DNA of 64,000 nt from Pseudomonas sp. ANT_H12B (GTDB taxonomy: Bacteria; Pseudomonadota; Gammaproteobacteria; Pseudomonadales; Pseudomonadaceae), in NCBI RefSeq assembly GCF_008369325.1, contig NZ_VOBI01000003.1:310001-374000 (forward strand), read 5' to 3'. A model generated the notes under the pieces. That model was not told the origin of the DNA and ran no database searches. It saw nothing but the letters and a program-made list of their open reading frames with translations. Positions 43,704-51,721 of the stretch are shown piece after piece (position 1 is the first letter of the stretch; every line of letters starts with the position of its first letter). Made by a program: the position numbers and the translations under genes.

Positions 43704-46700
43704 TGGATCAGATCGTACGGATCGAGCAGGAGCTCGACGGTTTTAAAGACACCTTGAATCTGTATCGCCAACAACTTGGTGGATTCTTAAGCAGGAATGC
43801 GGACAAAGGCAGCCGAGCTACGGACATGCCCTCGCTGATGGACATGGAGCGGCTCATAAAACTGGGTAATACCACCACCGCGGTGAGCAGTCGTGATGAC
43901 GATTTTTTCTCCAGTCTTGCGCTGTGCCCGAAGAGCGGGATTCTGGAGATCGAGAGCAAGTTCGAGTCGGTTTACGACATTCCGCTGGGGAATATTCAGG
44001 TCGATGTGATTGCCTCTGATGGCGGCAAGTCGACGCCTGTAACACTCGATAAAAACGGTAAAGGGCAGTTCCAAGGCACACCCGGCAAGTTCTATCGCGT
44101 TCATGTCCAGAGTGAAGTCACCCCGACTCAAATTGATGAGCTTTTCTCCTCTTACGACGGCCTGACCCAAGAGCTGGAAGGCTGGCTGCGCAAAGAGTGG
44201 GAAGGGTTTAAGCCGCAATGGTCGCAGCAATCGGCATCAGCTTCGTTGGCGGCGGTGGGCAATGGCATGCTTGCAGGTGGTTGGGCAGCCATTCAGGCTG
44301 TTTGGGATGGCATCGGGGAGCTCACCGACATCCTGAAAAACCCCGAAGCCTTTGCCGAGAAGCTGGGTGAAAGTGCTGGCGAACTTGCCAAGCTCGCGGA
44401 AAGCGCTCCGGACTTGATGGAAAAAGCCATGTTGCTGGCCAGCGACGAGGCGGCGTTGTGTTTGTTGATGCGCACCGCAGTGCTATGGCTTGAAGCATTG
44501 CCACCTTCGCAACTGGCCGGGTCCTCGGCCGAGGCCATTTCCAAGGTTGTGGTGGGCTTGGTCATCGATTTGTTGATTGGGCTGGTGCTGAGCGTGGTCG
44601 GGGTGGGTGTTGCCTGGCTCGCGGTGCGATTGATGAAGTACAGCGCGCAGATTTATGAGGCCGCGATGGGCTTCGTGAAGTCGATGGTCACGATCATCAA
44701 CAACTTCATGGCTTACGTTGATCGCTATAAAACAGTTGCCGCACGGGGTGTGGCGGCGGGGCTCAAACAAGGCCGGGTGCAACTGCGCTGGAATGGCCGC
44801 AAGAACACCACGCTGAAAAAAGACGAACACCACGACGACGCCCCGGATCAAGCGAAAAACCCCAACGGCAACAGCGCCGATTCCGTTGATAAAACCGCCA
44901 CCAACAAATGCCCGGTATCGATGGTCACCGGCGAGGAACTGCTGACTCTCAGCGACGGTACGCTGGACGGGATTTTGCCGTTCGAGTTCACCCGGCTCTA
45001 TCGCACCAGTGCCGCTGAAATCGATGACGGCCTCGGCTTCGGCTGGAGTCATTCGCTGTCTCATCGACTGGAAATCGATGGCGACAGCGTCATCTGGATC
45101 GACCACGAAAACCGCCGCACCACTTTCCCGTTGCCAACCAGCGAACGCCCGGCGATCCACAACAGCCTGTCGCGGGCGGCGATTTATCTCGGAGATCAAC
45201 CAGAAGAACTGATCCTCGCCCAGGCCGGTGACGACGCACGGTTCTATCACTTTCATAACGGTCGGTTGACGACCATCAGCGACGCTTACGACAACCGTCT
45301 GCGCATCACCCGCGACCGGCAAGATCGCATCAAACGCCTCGACAACGGCGCCGGCCGCGCCCTGCGATTGCGCTATGACCGTAGCCATTTGGTCGCCATC
45401 GACTATCAGCGTTTTCAGCCGGCCGACACCCTGGAAGACGCCTGGCGTACCGAACAAACACTGGTTGCCTACCGTTACGACGCTCGTCATCGCTTGATCG
45501 AAGCCACCAATGCCGCTGGCGAAAGCGAGCGCTACGACTACGACAATCAGCACGTCATCCTGCAGCGGCAGTTGGCCGGAGGGGCGAGTTTTTTCTGGGA
45601 GTGGGAACGGTCCGGCAAGGCGGCCCGATGTGTCCGGCATTGGGCGTCGTTTGCGCAGATGGACGCGCGATACGTCTGGGATGACGAGGGCAGTGTCACC
45701 GTCCAGAACATCGATGGCAGTAAAGAGGTTTACGTCCACGACGACCGGGCGCGGCTGGTGCGCAAGGTCGAGCTGGACGGCGGCGAACACCTCAAGGCCT
45801 ACGACGACCACGGTCGGCTGCTGGCCGAGCAGGACCCGCTCGGCGCCATCACCGAATACCGTTACGACGAAGTCGGGCGCCTTATCGCGCTGATTCCGCC
45901 GGAAGACGAACCGACAGCCTACGAGTATCGCAACGGTTTCCTGCATGCGCGGTATCGCGGCAAAGCCGTGTGGAAATATCAGCGCAATGCCCAGGGTGAC
46001 ATCACCGAAGCGACTGACCCCGACGGCCAGGTCAGCCACTATTACTACGACGACAAAGGGCAACTGCTGTCGATCCGCTACTCGGACACCAGCCGGCATG
46101 TGTTTGTTTGGAACGCCTTGGGGCAACTGCTCGAAGAGACCTTGCCGGACGGCGGCCAGCGGCGCTTTTCCTACGATGCGTTGGGGCGGCAGATTACCCG
46201 TCAGGACGAACACGGCGCCGTTACCCAGTACCACTGGGATGCCGTTGGCCGACTGCTCCAGACCACGCTGCCTACCGGCGCCAGCCGCGCCTTTAGCTAC
46301 AACGCCTACGGCAAGATCACCGCCGAGCGCGATGAACTGGGCCGCGTCACCCGCTACGAATACATCGACGACCTGCACCTGGTCAGCCGCCGCCTCAATC
46401 CCGACGGCACCCAGCTGCGCTACCGCTACGACAACGCGCAGCTATTGCTCACGGCAATCGAAAACGAATCCGGCGAAACCTATCGCCTGGACTACACGCC
46501 CAACGGCTTGATCCGACAGGAAACCGGATTCGACGGCCAACGCACGGCGTACGCTTACGACCTCAACGGCCAGTTGCTGGAGAAAACCGAGTTCGGCGAC
46601 GACGGCTCGCAGCTGGTGACGGCTTATGAGCGAGACTCGGCCGGACGCCTGCGGGTCAAAACCCTGCCTGACGGCACCCAGGTTGAATACCGCTACGACC

Positions 46701-48508
46701 GCCTCGGCCGGCTGCTCAGCGTCGACGATGGCCACGATCATCCGCTGGAATTTGAGTACGACCCGCAGGATCGGCTGATCACCGAACATCAGGGCTGGGG
46801 CACCCTGCGTTATGGCTACGACGCTTGCGGTCAACTGAATCGCCTGCGCCTGCCGGACGGCAGCAAACTCGATTACCACCACGCCAAGGGCGGGGCGCTG
46901 ACGGCGATCGACCTCAATGGCGCGCGACTCACCACTCACCAATTCGCCTTCGGCCGCGAGCAGCAACGCCAGCAAGGTCAACTGCTCAGCGAATATGCCT
47001 ACGACGATCAGGGACGTCTGAAGGCCCACGCCGTAAGCCAACAGCAACAATCGCTGTATCGCCGCGACTATGCCTACAGCGCCAACGGCAATCTCGACAG
47101 CATCGCCGACACCCGTCACGGCCAACGCAATTACCAATACGACCCGCTCAACCGCCTGATCCGCGTTCGCCACACCCGCGACGACGCACCGGAAAGCTTC
47201 GCCCACGACCCGGCCGGCAACCTGCTGATGCAGGACCGCCCCGGCTCCGCGACCGTCAAAGGTAACCGCCTGCTGATGCAAGGCGACCGCCACTACGACT
47301 ACGACGCCTTCGGCAACCTCATCCGCGAACGCCGCGGCACCGCGCAAAAACTGATCACCGAGTACCGTTACGACTGCCAGCACCGCCTCATCGGCGTCAC
47401 CACCCCGGACGGACGTTGCGCCAGCTACCGCTACGACGCCTTCGGCCGCCGCATCAGCAAAACCGTCGACGGCAAAACCACCGAATTCTTCTGGCAAGGC
47501 GACCACCTCATCGCCGAAAGCAGCCGCGAGCATTACCGCAGCTACGTCTACGAACCGGGCAGCTTCCGCCCGCTCGCCATGCTCGACGGCAAAGGCCCGC
47601 GCAGGGCCTGCCCGTTTTACTACCAGCTCGATCACCTCGGTACACCGCAGGAACTGACCGATTTCGGTGGCGAGATTGTCTGGTCGGCGAAGTACAACGC
47701 CTACGGCAAAGTCACTCAGCAGGTGTTCGGTGGGGGAGAGCAGCTCGAGCAACCCTTACGGTTTCAAGGGCAGTACTTCGACGCCGAGAGCGGTCTGCAT
47801 TACAACCGGCATCGGTACTATGATCCAGAGGTTGGACGGTACCTGACGCCGGACCCGATCAAGTTGGCGGGTGGGCTGAACCAGTACCCGTACACGCCGA
47901 ATCCGACGGGGTGGGTTGATCCGTTGGGGTTGAGCGGGAACTGTCCGCCGCCGAATAAGCCAGGGTGTGGGGCGCCGGATGATACGACTGGCGCTAAGGT
48001 TGATGAGGGTGAGCCGGCTCTGCCGAAGATGACGGCTGAGCAGCGGAGGGCACGGATTGATGAGTTGGCTGAAGCTAGTGCCAAAGAGCGGGTAATTAAG
48101 CTGGAGAAAAAATATAAAATGCACACTGTGCAAAAGCACAGTTCAGAAATACCTGATGTGGCACTCAAACAGAGGGCTATAAACGGAGCAAATCCTAAGA
48201 CGGGGAGAGTACCAGTACCACCTAGAGGGAGTTTGAGCTCCCAGTTCGCAAACTGGAGGGTTCATTTTAATGCGTTGAACAAAGCTATGACGAGGGAAAG
48301 GCTGGGGCTGGATCCATATACAGGTTGGGACCATAACAATGACCCAATTGTGAGGATGGAGTTGCCAGGCGCAGGTCGCGGTTATCGACCGAACAAAAAA
48401 GACAAACAAAACCCTACGCTGAATGAAAATTTGGATTGGTTTGAAGTTAAGTTTGACCAGGATAAGGTGGATTGGCCTTATACGGGTTTTCCTACGGAGA
48501 GAAAGTGA
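43703..48508 (+). CDS. Rhs-family type VI effector with C-terminal toxin
   Basis: 1601 residues. The N-terminal 400 residues include a membrane-like segment (about 282-310) and no PAAR motif. From about 403 (CPVSMVTGEELLTLSDGT) a DUF6531-type region leads into a long run of YD/RHS repeats (to about 1350), which form the hollow toxin cage. The core ends with the usual hallmark, GRYLTPDPIKLAGG followed by NPTGWVDPLGL at about 1410, where Rhs proteins self-cleave. The last 191 residues are the variable tip; from about 1470 there is an AT-rich domain with HTVQKH (His1474, His1479), LKQRAINGANP, GAGRGYRPN and FEVKFD. I do not recognise the toxin family; a nuclease is possible. It is followed at once by a probable immunity gene. 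Confidence 0.92.
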   Translation: MDQIVRIEQELDGFKDTLNLYRQQLGGFLSRNADKGSRATDMPSLMDMERLIKLGNTTTAVSSRDDDFFSSLALCPKSGILEIESKFESVYDIPLGNIQVDVIASDGGKSTPVTLDKNGKGQFQGTPGKFYRVHVQSEVTPTQIDELFSSYDGLTQELEGWLRKEWEGFKPQWSQQSASASLAAVGNGMLAGGWAAIQAVWDGIGELTDILKNPEAFAEKLGESAGELAKLAESAPDLMEKAMLLASDEAALCLLMRTAVLWLEALPPSQLAGSSAEAISKVVVGLVIDLLIGLVLSVVGVGVAWLAVRLMKYSAQIYEAAMGFVKSMVTIINNFMAYVDRYKTVAARGVAAGLKQGRVQLRWNGRKNTTLKKDEHHDDAPDQAKNPNGNSADSVDKTATNKCPVSMVTGEELLTLSDGTLDGILPFEFTRLYRTSAAEIDDGLGFGWSHSLSHRLEIDGDSVIWIDHENRRTTFPLPTSERPAIHNSLSRAAIYLGDQPEELILAQAGDDARFYHFHNGRLTTISDAYDNRLRITRDRQDRIKRLDNGAGRALRLRYDRSHLVAIDYQRFQPADTLEDAWRTEQTLVAYRYDARHRLIEATNAAGESERYDYDNQHVILQRQLAGGASFFWEWERSGKAARCVRHWASFAQMDARYVWDDEGSVTVQNIDGSKEVYVHDDRARLVRKVELDGGEHLKAYDDHGRLLAEQDPLGAITEYRYDEVGRLIALIPPEDEPTAYEYRNGFLHARYRGKAVWKYQRNAQGDITEATDPDGQVSHYYYDDKGQLLSIRYSDTSRHVFVWNALGQLLEETLPDGGQRRFSYDALGRQITRQDEHGAVTQYHWDAVGRLLQTTLPTGASRAFSYNAYGKITAERDELGRVTRYEYIDDLHLVSRRLNPDGTQLRYRYDNAQLLLTAIENESGETYRLDYTPNGLIRQETGFDGQRTAYAYDLNGQLLEKTEFGDDGSQLVTAYERDSAGRLRVKTLPDGTQVEYRYDRLGRLLSVDDGHDHPLEFEYDPQDRLITEHQGWGTLRYGYDACGQLNRLRLPDGSKLDYHHAKGGALTAIDLNGARLTTHQFAFGREQQRQQGQLLSEYAYDDQGRLKAHAVSQQQQSLYRRDYAYSANGNLDSIADTRHGQRNYQYDPLNRLIRVRHTRDDAPESFAHDPAGNLLMQDRPGSATVKGNRLLMQGDRHYDYDAFGNLIRERRGTAQKLITEYRYDCQHRLIGVTTPDGRCASYRYDAFGRRISKTVDGKTTEFFWQGDHLIAESSREHYRSYVYEPGSFRPLAMLDGKGPRRACPFYYQLDHLGTPQELTDFGGEIVWSAKYNAYGKVTQQVFGGGEQLEQPLRFQGQYFDAESGLHYNRHRYYDPEVGRYLTPDPIKLAGGLNQYPYTPNPTGWVDPLGLSGNCPPPNKPGCGAPDDTTGAKVDEGEPALPKMTAEQRRARIDELAEASAKERVIKLEKKYKMHTVQKHSSEIPDVALKQRAINGANPKTGRVPVPPRGSLSSQFANWRVHFNALNKAMTRERLGLDPYTGWDHNNDPIVRMELPGAGRGYRPNKKDKQNPTLNENLDWFEVKFDQDKVDWPYTGFPTERK

Positions 48509-48924
48509 TGTTGCGAAATCCGTTTGTTGATAAAGATTTTGAACCGAACTTGATGTGGTTTATTGGGGTGTTCAATGTCTATGATCGTGAGGAAACTCGT
48601 GGTGAAGAACTTGAAGTTTTTGATCCTGATAACCAGTTTGATAGAGAGATCCTTATCGTTAGGTATAGTTTGAAGCTGGAGTGTTTGTCTTATAGACACA
48701 AGTTTTTGTTGTTTGAGTTCTTGGCCGAAAAGCTACGAGATCGTAGTTATGATTTTCAAATTTTGTTCAATATAGACGATGTATATGACTCAAGTTGGCC
48801 TCGAGCTGAGTGGTACTCGTTGAAAGACCCCCGTGGTTTTTTTGAGGATGTATTTAGGTTGGCAAGTGAAGAGTGGAAAGACGACCTTCATAAAGCCAGT
48901 CTTGAAGACCAATCAACCTGGTAA
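48508..48924 (+). CDS. Putative immunity protein to the Rhs toxin
   Basis: 138-residue acidic, aromatic-rich small protein beginning MLRNPFVDKDFEPNLMWFIG. It starts in the stop codon of the rhs gene (TGATG), with GGAGA upstream, and has the same AT-rich composition as the toxin tip. Position, size and composition are those of the cognate immunity proteins of Rhs and CDI effectors. I see no named domain. No other gene in the window is a candidate. Confidence 0.72.
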   Translation: MLRNPFVDKDFEPNLMWFIGVFNVYDREETRGEELEVFDPDNQFDREILIVRYSLKLECLSYRHKFLLFEFLAEKLRDRSYDFQILFNIDDVYDSSWPRAEWYSLKDPRGFFEDVFRLASEEWKDDLHKASLEDQSTW

Positions 48925-48972
48925 GGCTTGTTATCTCTGAGGTGGATAGATTTTATGACCGCTTCGCGCTCA

Positions 48973-49037
48973 ATCGCGGGCAAGCCACGCTCCCACAGGA
49001 CGGTGGCGATCTGTAGGAGCGTGGCTTGCCCGCGAAT
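48973..49037. repeat. Inverted REP pair after the immunity gene
   Basis: ATCGCGGGCAAGCCACGCTC and its inverse GAGCGTGGCTTGCCCGCGAAT flank about 12 bp, a REP variant with GGGCAAGCC core. The element terminates the effector module. The following 180 bp to the C4-like RNA holds an ACTGCAAATGCAGT palindrome but no gene I can support. Confidence 0.8.
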
Positions 49038-49217
49038 ACGGTCTTACAGACAGCGAAATTTCTGGGCAAGGTCATCGGAAGTTTCCTTCAAGCTGTAGCG
49101 GTTTCCATGAACTGGTGCGAAGTGAGCTCCATGGATAGTCTTCGGCTGTCACTGCAAATGCAGTGGCAGGGTGTAGGAACCCTTGGAAATTCACCGCGCG
49201 TCAGCGCTGTCGTTTGA

Positions 49218-49246
49218 TTGCGGCACTTTATTTGTGTCCGTAAGAT
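49218..49246 (+). promoter_or_regulatory. Candidate sigma70 promoter for the C4-like RNA
   Basis: TTGCGG, a 17-bp spacer and TAAGAT. The predicted transcript start near 49253 coincides with the 5' end of the folded RNA described next. Confidence 0.45.
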
Positions 49247-49252
49247 CGTTCG

Positions 49253-49364
49253 CGGCGGCTGTGCGTGGGACACGCTTCGGCGTGGCTGAGTTTGGTGGAT
49301 TCCTCAGTTTCCTACTCCCGCGCACGGCTGCCACCCAAGCCCGTAGGAAAGGCCGTTGGTAGCT
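49253..49364 (+). ncRNA. C4-type antisense RNA and its target region
   Basis: A three-way junction can be drawn: GTGCG (49261) pairs with CGCAC (49321); inside it CACGC-TTCG-GCGTG (49271-49284) and CTGAG with CTCAG (49286-49290, 49303-49307) form two arms. Unpaired after the second arm is TTTCCTAC (49308-49315), an exact complement of GTAGGAAA at 49343-49350. Next, GCTGCCA (49327-49333) is complementary, with one G-U pair, to TGGTAGC at 49357-49363. Two such blocks facing their complements just before a gene is the defining layout of C4 antisense RNA, known from phages P1 and P7 and predicted in pseudomonads. It should control the gene at 49392. Family assignment is from memory of the motif. 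Confidence 0.65.
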
Positions 49365-49391
49365 TGAAGTTATCCACCGAGGTCTCAAAAA

Positions 49392-49715
49392 ATGAAAACA
49401 CTTCACCCCGATCCACCCTACGTAAAACCAACCCCCCATCCCCAAAGCCGCTTCATGGCGCTCACCAGCAATTGCGACGACATGCCAACCCTGTTCGTCG
49501 ACACCCAAGCGCCGCTGGATGTTTTGTATGACGCTGCCAGCTACCGAATTCGCGCCGTCACCCAAGTGATGGAGAACTTGTCCATGCGCGGTTCGATCGA
49601 GTGTCAGTCCTTCATTCTTAGTGATTTTGCGTTGCTCTGTGCCATTCCGTTGCGGGATGGGTGTGATGTGCTGGATGTTCTTGGGCGGCGGTTGAAGGCG
49701 CGGTCTTTGGAGTAG
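49392..49715 (+). CDS. Small DUF3077/DUF6124-like protein
   Basis: 107 residues. The C-terminal part (TQAPLDVLYDAASYRIRAVTQVMENL) has the form of the small DUF3077/DUF6124-type proteins common and multicopy in fluorescent pseudomonads. There is no signal peptide or membrane segment. It follows the C4-like RNA by 28 bp, so it may be expressed only when that control is lifted. The start at 49392 has GAGG upstream at a somewhat long spacing. Function unknown. Confidence 0.68.
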   Translation: MKTLHPDPPYVKPTPHPQSRFMALTSNCDDMPTLFVDTQAPLDVLYDAASYRIRAVTQVMENLSMRGSIECQSFILSDFALLCAIPLRDGCDVLDVLGRRLKARSLE

Positions 49716-49726
49716 GGCTGCTGAAA

Positions 49727-49861
49727 GATCGTTCCCACGCTCTGCGTGGGAATGCAGCCCGTGACGCTCTGCGTCACTTCGGTGTCAGGCACGACATCGG
49801 TGGTGCGGCTGGAACGCGGAGCGTCCCTTGCGGCATTCCCACGCGAAGCGTGGGAACGATC
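49727..49861. repeat. 135-bp composite palindromic element
   Basis: The outer 29-bp ends (49727-49755 and 49833-49861) are inverted complements at 27 of 29 positions, and each is itself a hairpin of the GTTCCCACGC...GCGTGGGAA family. Inside are GTGACGC/GCGTCAC and GGAACGC/GCGTCC stems. This is a small MITE-like palindromic cluster downstream of the DUF3077-like gene. Confidence 0.85.
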
Positions 49862-49945
49862 ACCGTGTAGAGTGCCCGCTCGGCTGTGAGGCCCTGACGT
49901 TCGCCTCCGTACAAGGTAAACTTCCCGCCCTTCGCAGGAGCAGCC

Positions 49946-50785
49946 ATGAATTATCGTCACGCCTTCCATGCCGGCAATCACGCCGATGTGTTCAAACACC
50001 TGACTTTGACCCGCATCATCGCTTTGATGTCGCGCAAGGAGCAGCCGTTTGCCTATCTCGACACTCACGCCGGCATTGGTCTGTATGACCTGCAGGGTGA
50101 TCAGGCGAGCCGTACCGGTGAGTACCTGGAAGGTATTGCGCGTTTGTGGGATCAGCCAGATTTGCCGGCGTTGACCGCTGATTACATGAAGGTGCTGCAC
50201 GACATGAACCCGGATGGTCAGTTGCGCTATTACCCGGGGTCGCCGGAGTTGGCGCGGCGTCTGACGCGGCCGCAGGATCGGGTGATGCTCAATGAGAAGC
50301 ACCCCGAGGACGGCTTGCTGCTGAAGGACAACATGGCCGGCGACCGGCGGGTGAAGGTGCATCTGGGTGAAGGCTGGCATGTGCCGCGTGCGATGTTGCC
50401 GGTGCAAGAGAAGCGAGCGGTAATGTTGATTGATCCGCCGTTCGAGCAGCTGGATGAGATGCAGCGCTGTGCGGCGTCGCTGAAAGAGGCGATTGGCCGG
50501 ATGCGGCAGACCGTGGCGGCGATCTGGTACCCGGTGAAGGACCAGCGCCTGTTGCGGCGTTTTTATCAGGACCTGGCGGGTTCGGGTGCGCCGAAGTTGT
50601 TGCGCGTGGAGTTGCTGGTGCATCCGCTGGATACGCCGAACAGCCTGAATGGGTCGGGGTTGGCGATTGCGAATCCGCCGTGGGGGCTGGAGGAGGAATT
50701 GCGTGAGTTGCTGCCGTGGTTGTCCAAGAAGTTGGGGCAGACTCAGGGTGGATGGCAGATGGATTGGTTGATCGCTGAGAGTTAA
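49946..50785 (+). CDS. rlmJ: 23S rRNA (adenine-2030-N6)-methyltransferase RlmJ
   Basis: 279 residues, matching RlmJ length. The start MNYRHAFHAGNHADVFKH contains the conserved His5 and Lys17 of the family's N-terminal insert. Motif I is AYLDTHAGIG and the catalytic N6-adenine motif is DPPFE (163-167). It methylates A2030 of 23S rRNA using SAM. It stands alone, with REP elements on both sides. Confidence 0.95.
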   Translation: MNYRHAFHAGNHADVFKHLTLTRIIALMSRKEQPFAYLDTHAGIGLYDLQGDQASRTGEYLEGIARLWDQPDLPALTADYMKVLHDMNPDGQLRYYPGSPELARRLTRPQDRVMLNEKHPEDGLLLKDNMAGDRRVKVHLGEGWHVPRAMLPVQEKRAVMLIDPPFEQLDEMQRCAASLKEAIGRMRQTVAAIWYPVKDQRLLRRFYQDLAGSGAPKLLRVELLVHPLDTPNSLNGSGLAIANPPWGLEEELRELLPWLSKKLGQTQGGWQMDWLIAES

Positions 50786-50816
50786 TCAGTTGCATGAGTG
50801 GCGTCTGATCGGACGC

Positions 50817-50908
50817 CATCGCGGGCAAGCCCGCTCCCACAGGGATTTATGTCGATCACGAGAGTGTGGTCAGACATGGATCCTGTGGGAGCGGGCTTGC
50901 CCGCGATG
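50817..50908. repeat. Inverted REP pair between rlmJ and msrA
   Basis: TCGCGGGCAAGCCCGCTCCC and the inverse copy at 50881-50908 flank about 35 bp between convergent rlmJ and msrA. It can form a long stem and probably ends both transcripts. Confidence 0.85.
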
Positions 50909-50926
50909 CTTTTCAGGGCCCGAAAG

Positions 50927-51574
50927 TTAAATCGGGCAAGTCACGCCTGTACCGCCAATCCCGCAATACCCTTCAGGGTTTTTCGCCAGGTATTGCTGGT
51001 GGTAAGCCTCGGCGAAGTAGACTGTCGGCGCTTCGTCGATTTCGGTGGTGATGGTGCCTTTGCCAGCCTTGGTCAACTCAGCCTGGAACACTTGCTCGCT
51101 GTGCTTGGCCGCTGCCAACTGAGTCGGGTTGGTGGCGTAGATCACCGAGCGGTACTGAGTGCCGATGTCATTGCCCTGACGCATGCCCTGGGTCGGGTTG
51201 TGCAGTTCCCAGAACATCTTCAGCAGCTCGTCGTAGCTGACTTTCGCCGGCTCGTAGACCACCAGTACCACTTCGCTGTGGCCGGTGAGGCCCGAGCAGA
51301 CTTCTTCATACGTCGGGTTCGGTGTAAAGCCGCCGGCGTAACCCACCGCCGTACTGACCACGCCTTCGCGCTGCCAGAACTTGCGTTCTGCGCCCCAGAA
51401 GCAGCCGAGGCCGAAGATCGCGAAATCCACGTCCATCGCGAACGGGCCCAGCAGCGGGGCGTCGTGGACGAAGTGTTTTTCCGGCACGGTCATTGGGGTT
51501 TCACGGCCAGGCAGAGATTGTTCTTTAGTCGGGAGCACGTTTTTGTTCACCAGAATTTCCGAGCGCAAGACCAT
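50927..51574 (-). CDS. msrA: Peptide methionine sulfoxide reductase MsrA
   Basis: 215 residues, the length of long-form MsrA. The catalytic Cys58 is in [14 protein letters not shown], and resolving cysteines are in the C-terminal [12 protein letters not shown]. It reduces methionine-S-sulfoxide in proteins and depends on thioredoxin. No partner gene is adjacent. The 50-residue lead before the catalytic Cys is normal for this family. Confidence 0.95.
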   Translation of the reverse strand: MVLRSEILVNKNVLPTKEQSLPGRETPMTVPEKHFVHDAPLLGPFAMDVDFAIFGLGCFWGAERKFWQREGVVSTAVGYAGGFTPNPTYEEVCSGLTGHSEVVLVVYEPAKVSYDELLKMFWELHNPTQGMRQGNDIGTQYRSVIYATNPTQLAAAKHSEQVFQAELTKAGKGTITTEIDEAPTVYFAEAYHQQYLAKNPEGYCGIGGTGVTCPI

Positions 51575-51680
51575 GATCAGTCCTCTCAGTCAGGTTTGAA
51601 TGTAGATACACAGACCGCAAGTGTGCCTAATGCCAGCGAGTTAAGCACTACCCCTGTGGGTGCTGACTGACACGCCGTCA

Positions 51681-51706
51681 TCGCGAGCAAGCTCGCTTCC
51701 ACAGGG
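51681..51706. repeat. REP-type palindrome (single, diverged)
   Basis: TCGCGAGCAAGCTCGCTTCC-type copy between the convergently read msrA promoter side and the end of the EAL gene. It lies 16 bp past the EAL gene stop and may serve as its terminator. Confidence 0.75.
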
Positions 51707-51721
51707 ATTTGCGGTTTGCTG

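Noticed and set aside
44483..47752. Long minus-strand frames inside the rhs gene (44483-46378 and 46442-47752)
   Set aside because: They mirror the YD repeats of rhs; the apparent repetitiveness comes from the real gene.
49026..49217. 63-codon frame starting inside the REP pair
   Set aside because: Begins in repeat sequence, lacks a ribosome-binding site, and has no recognisable features.
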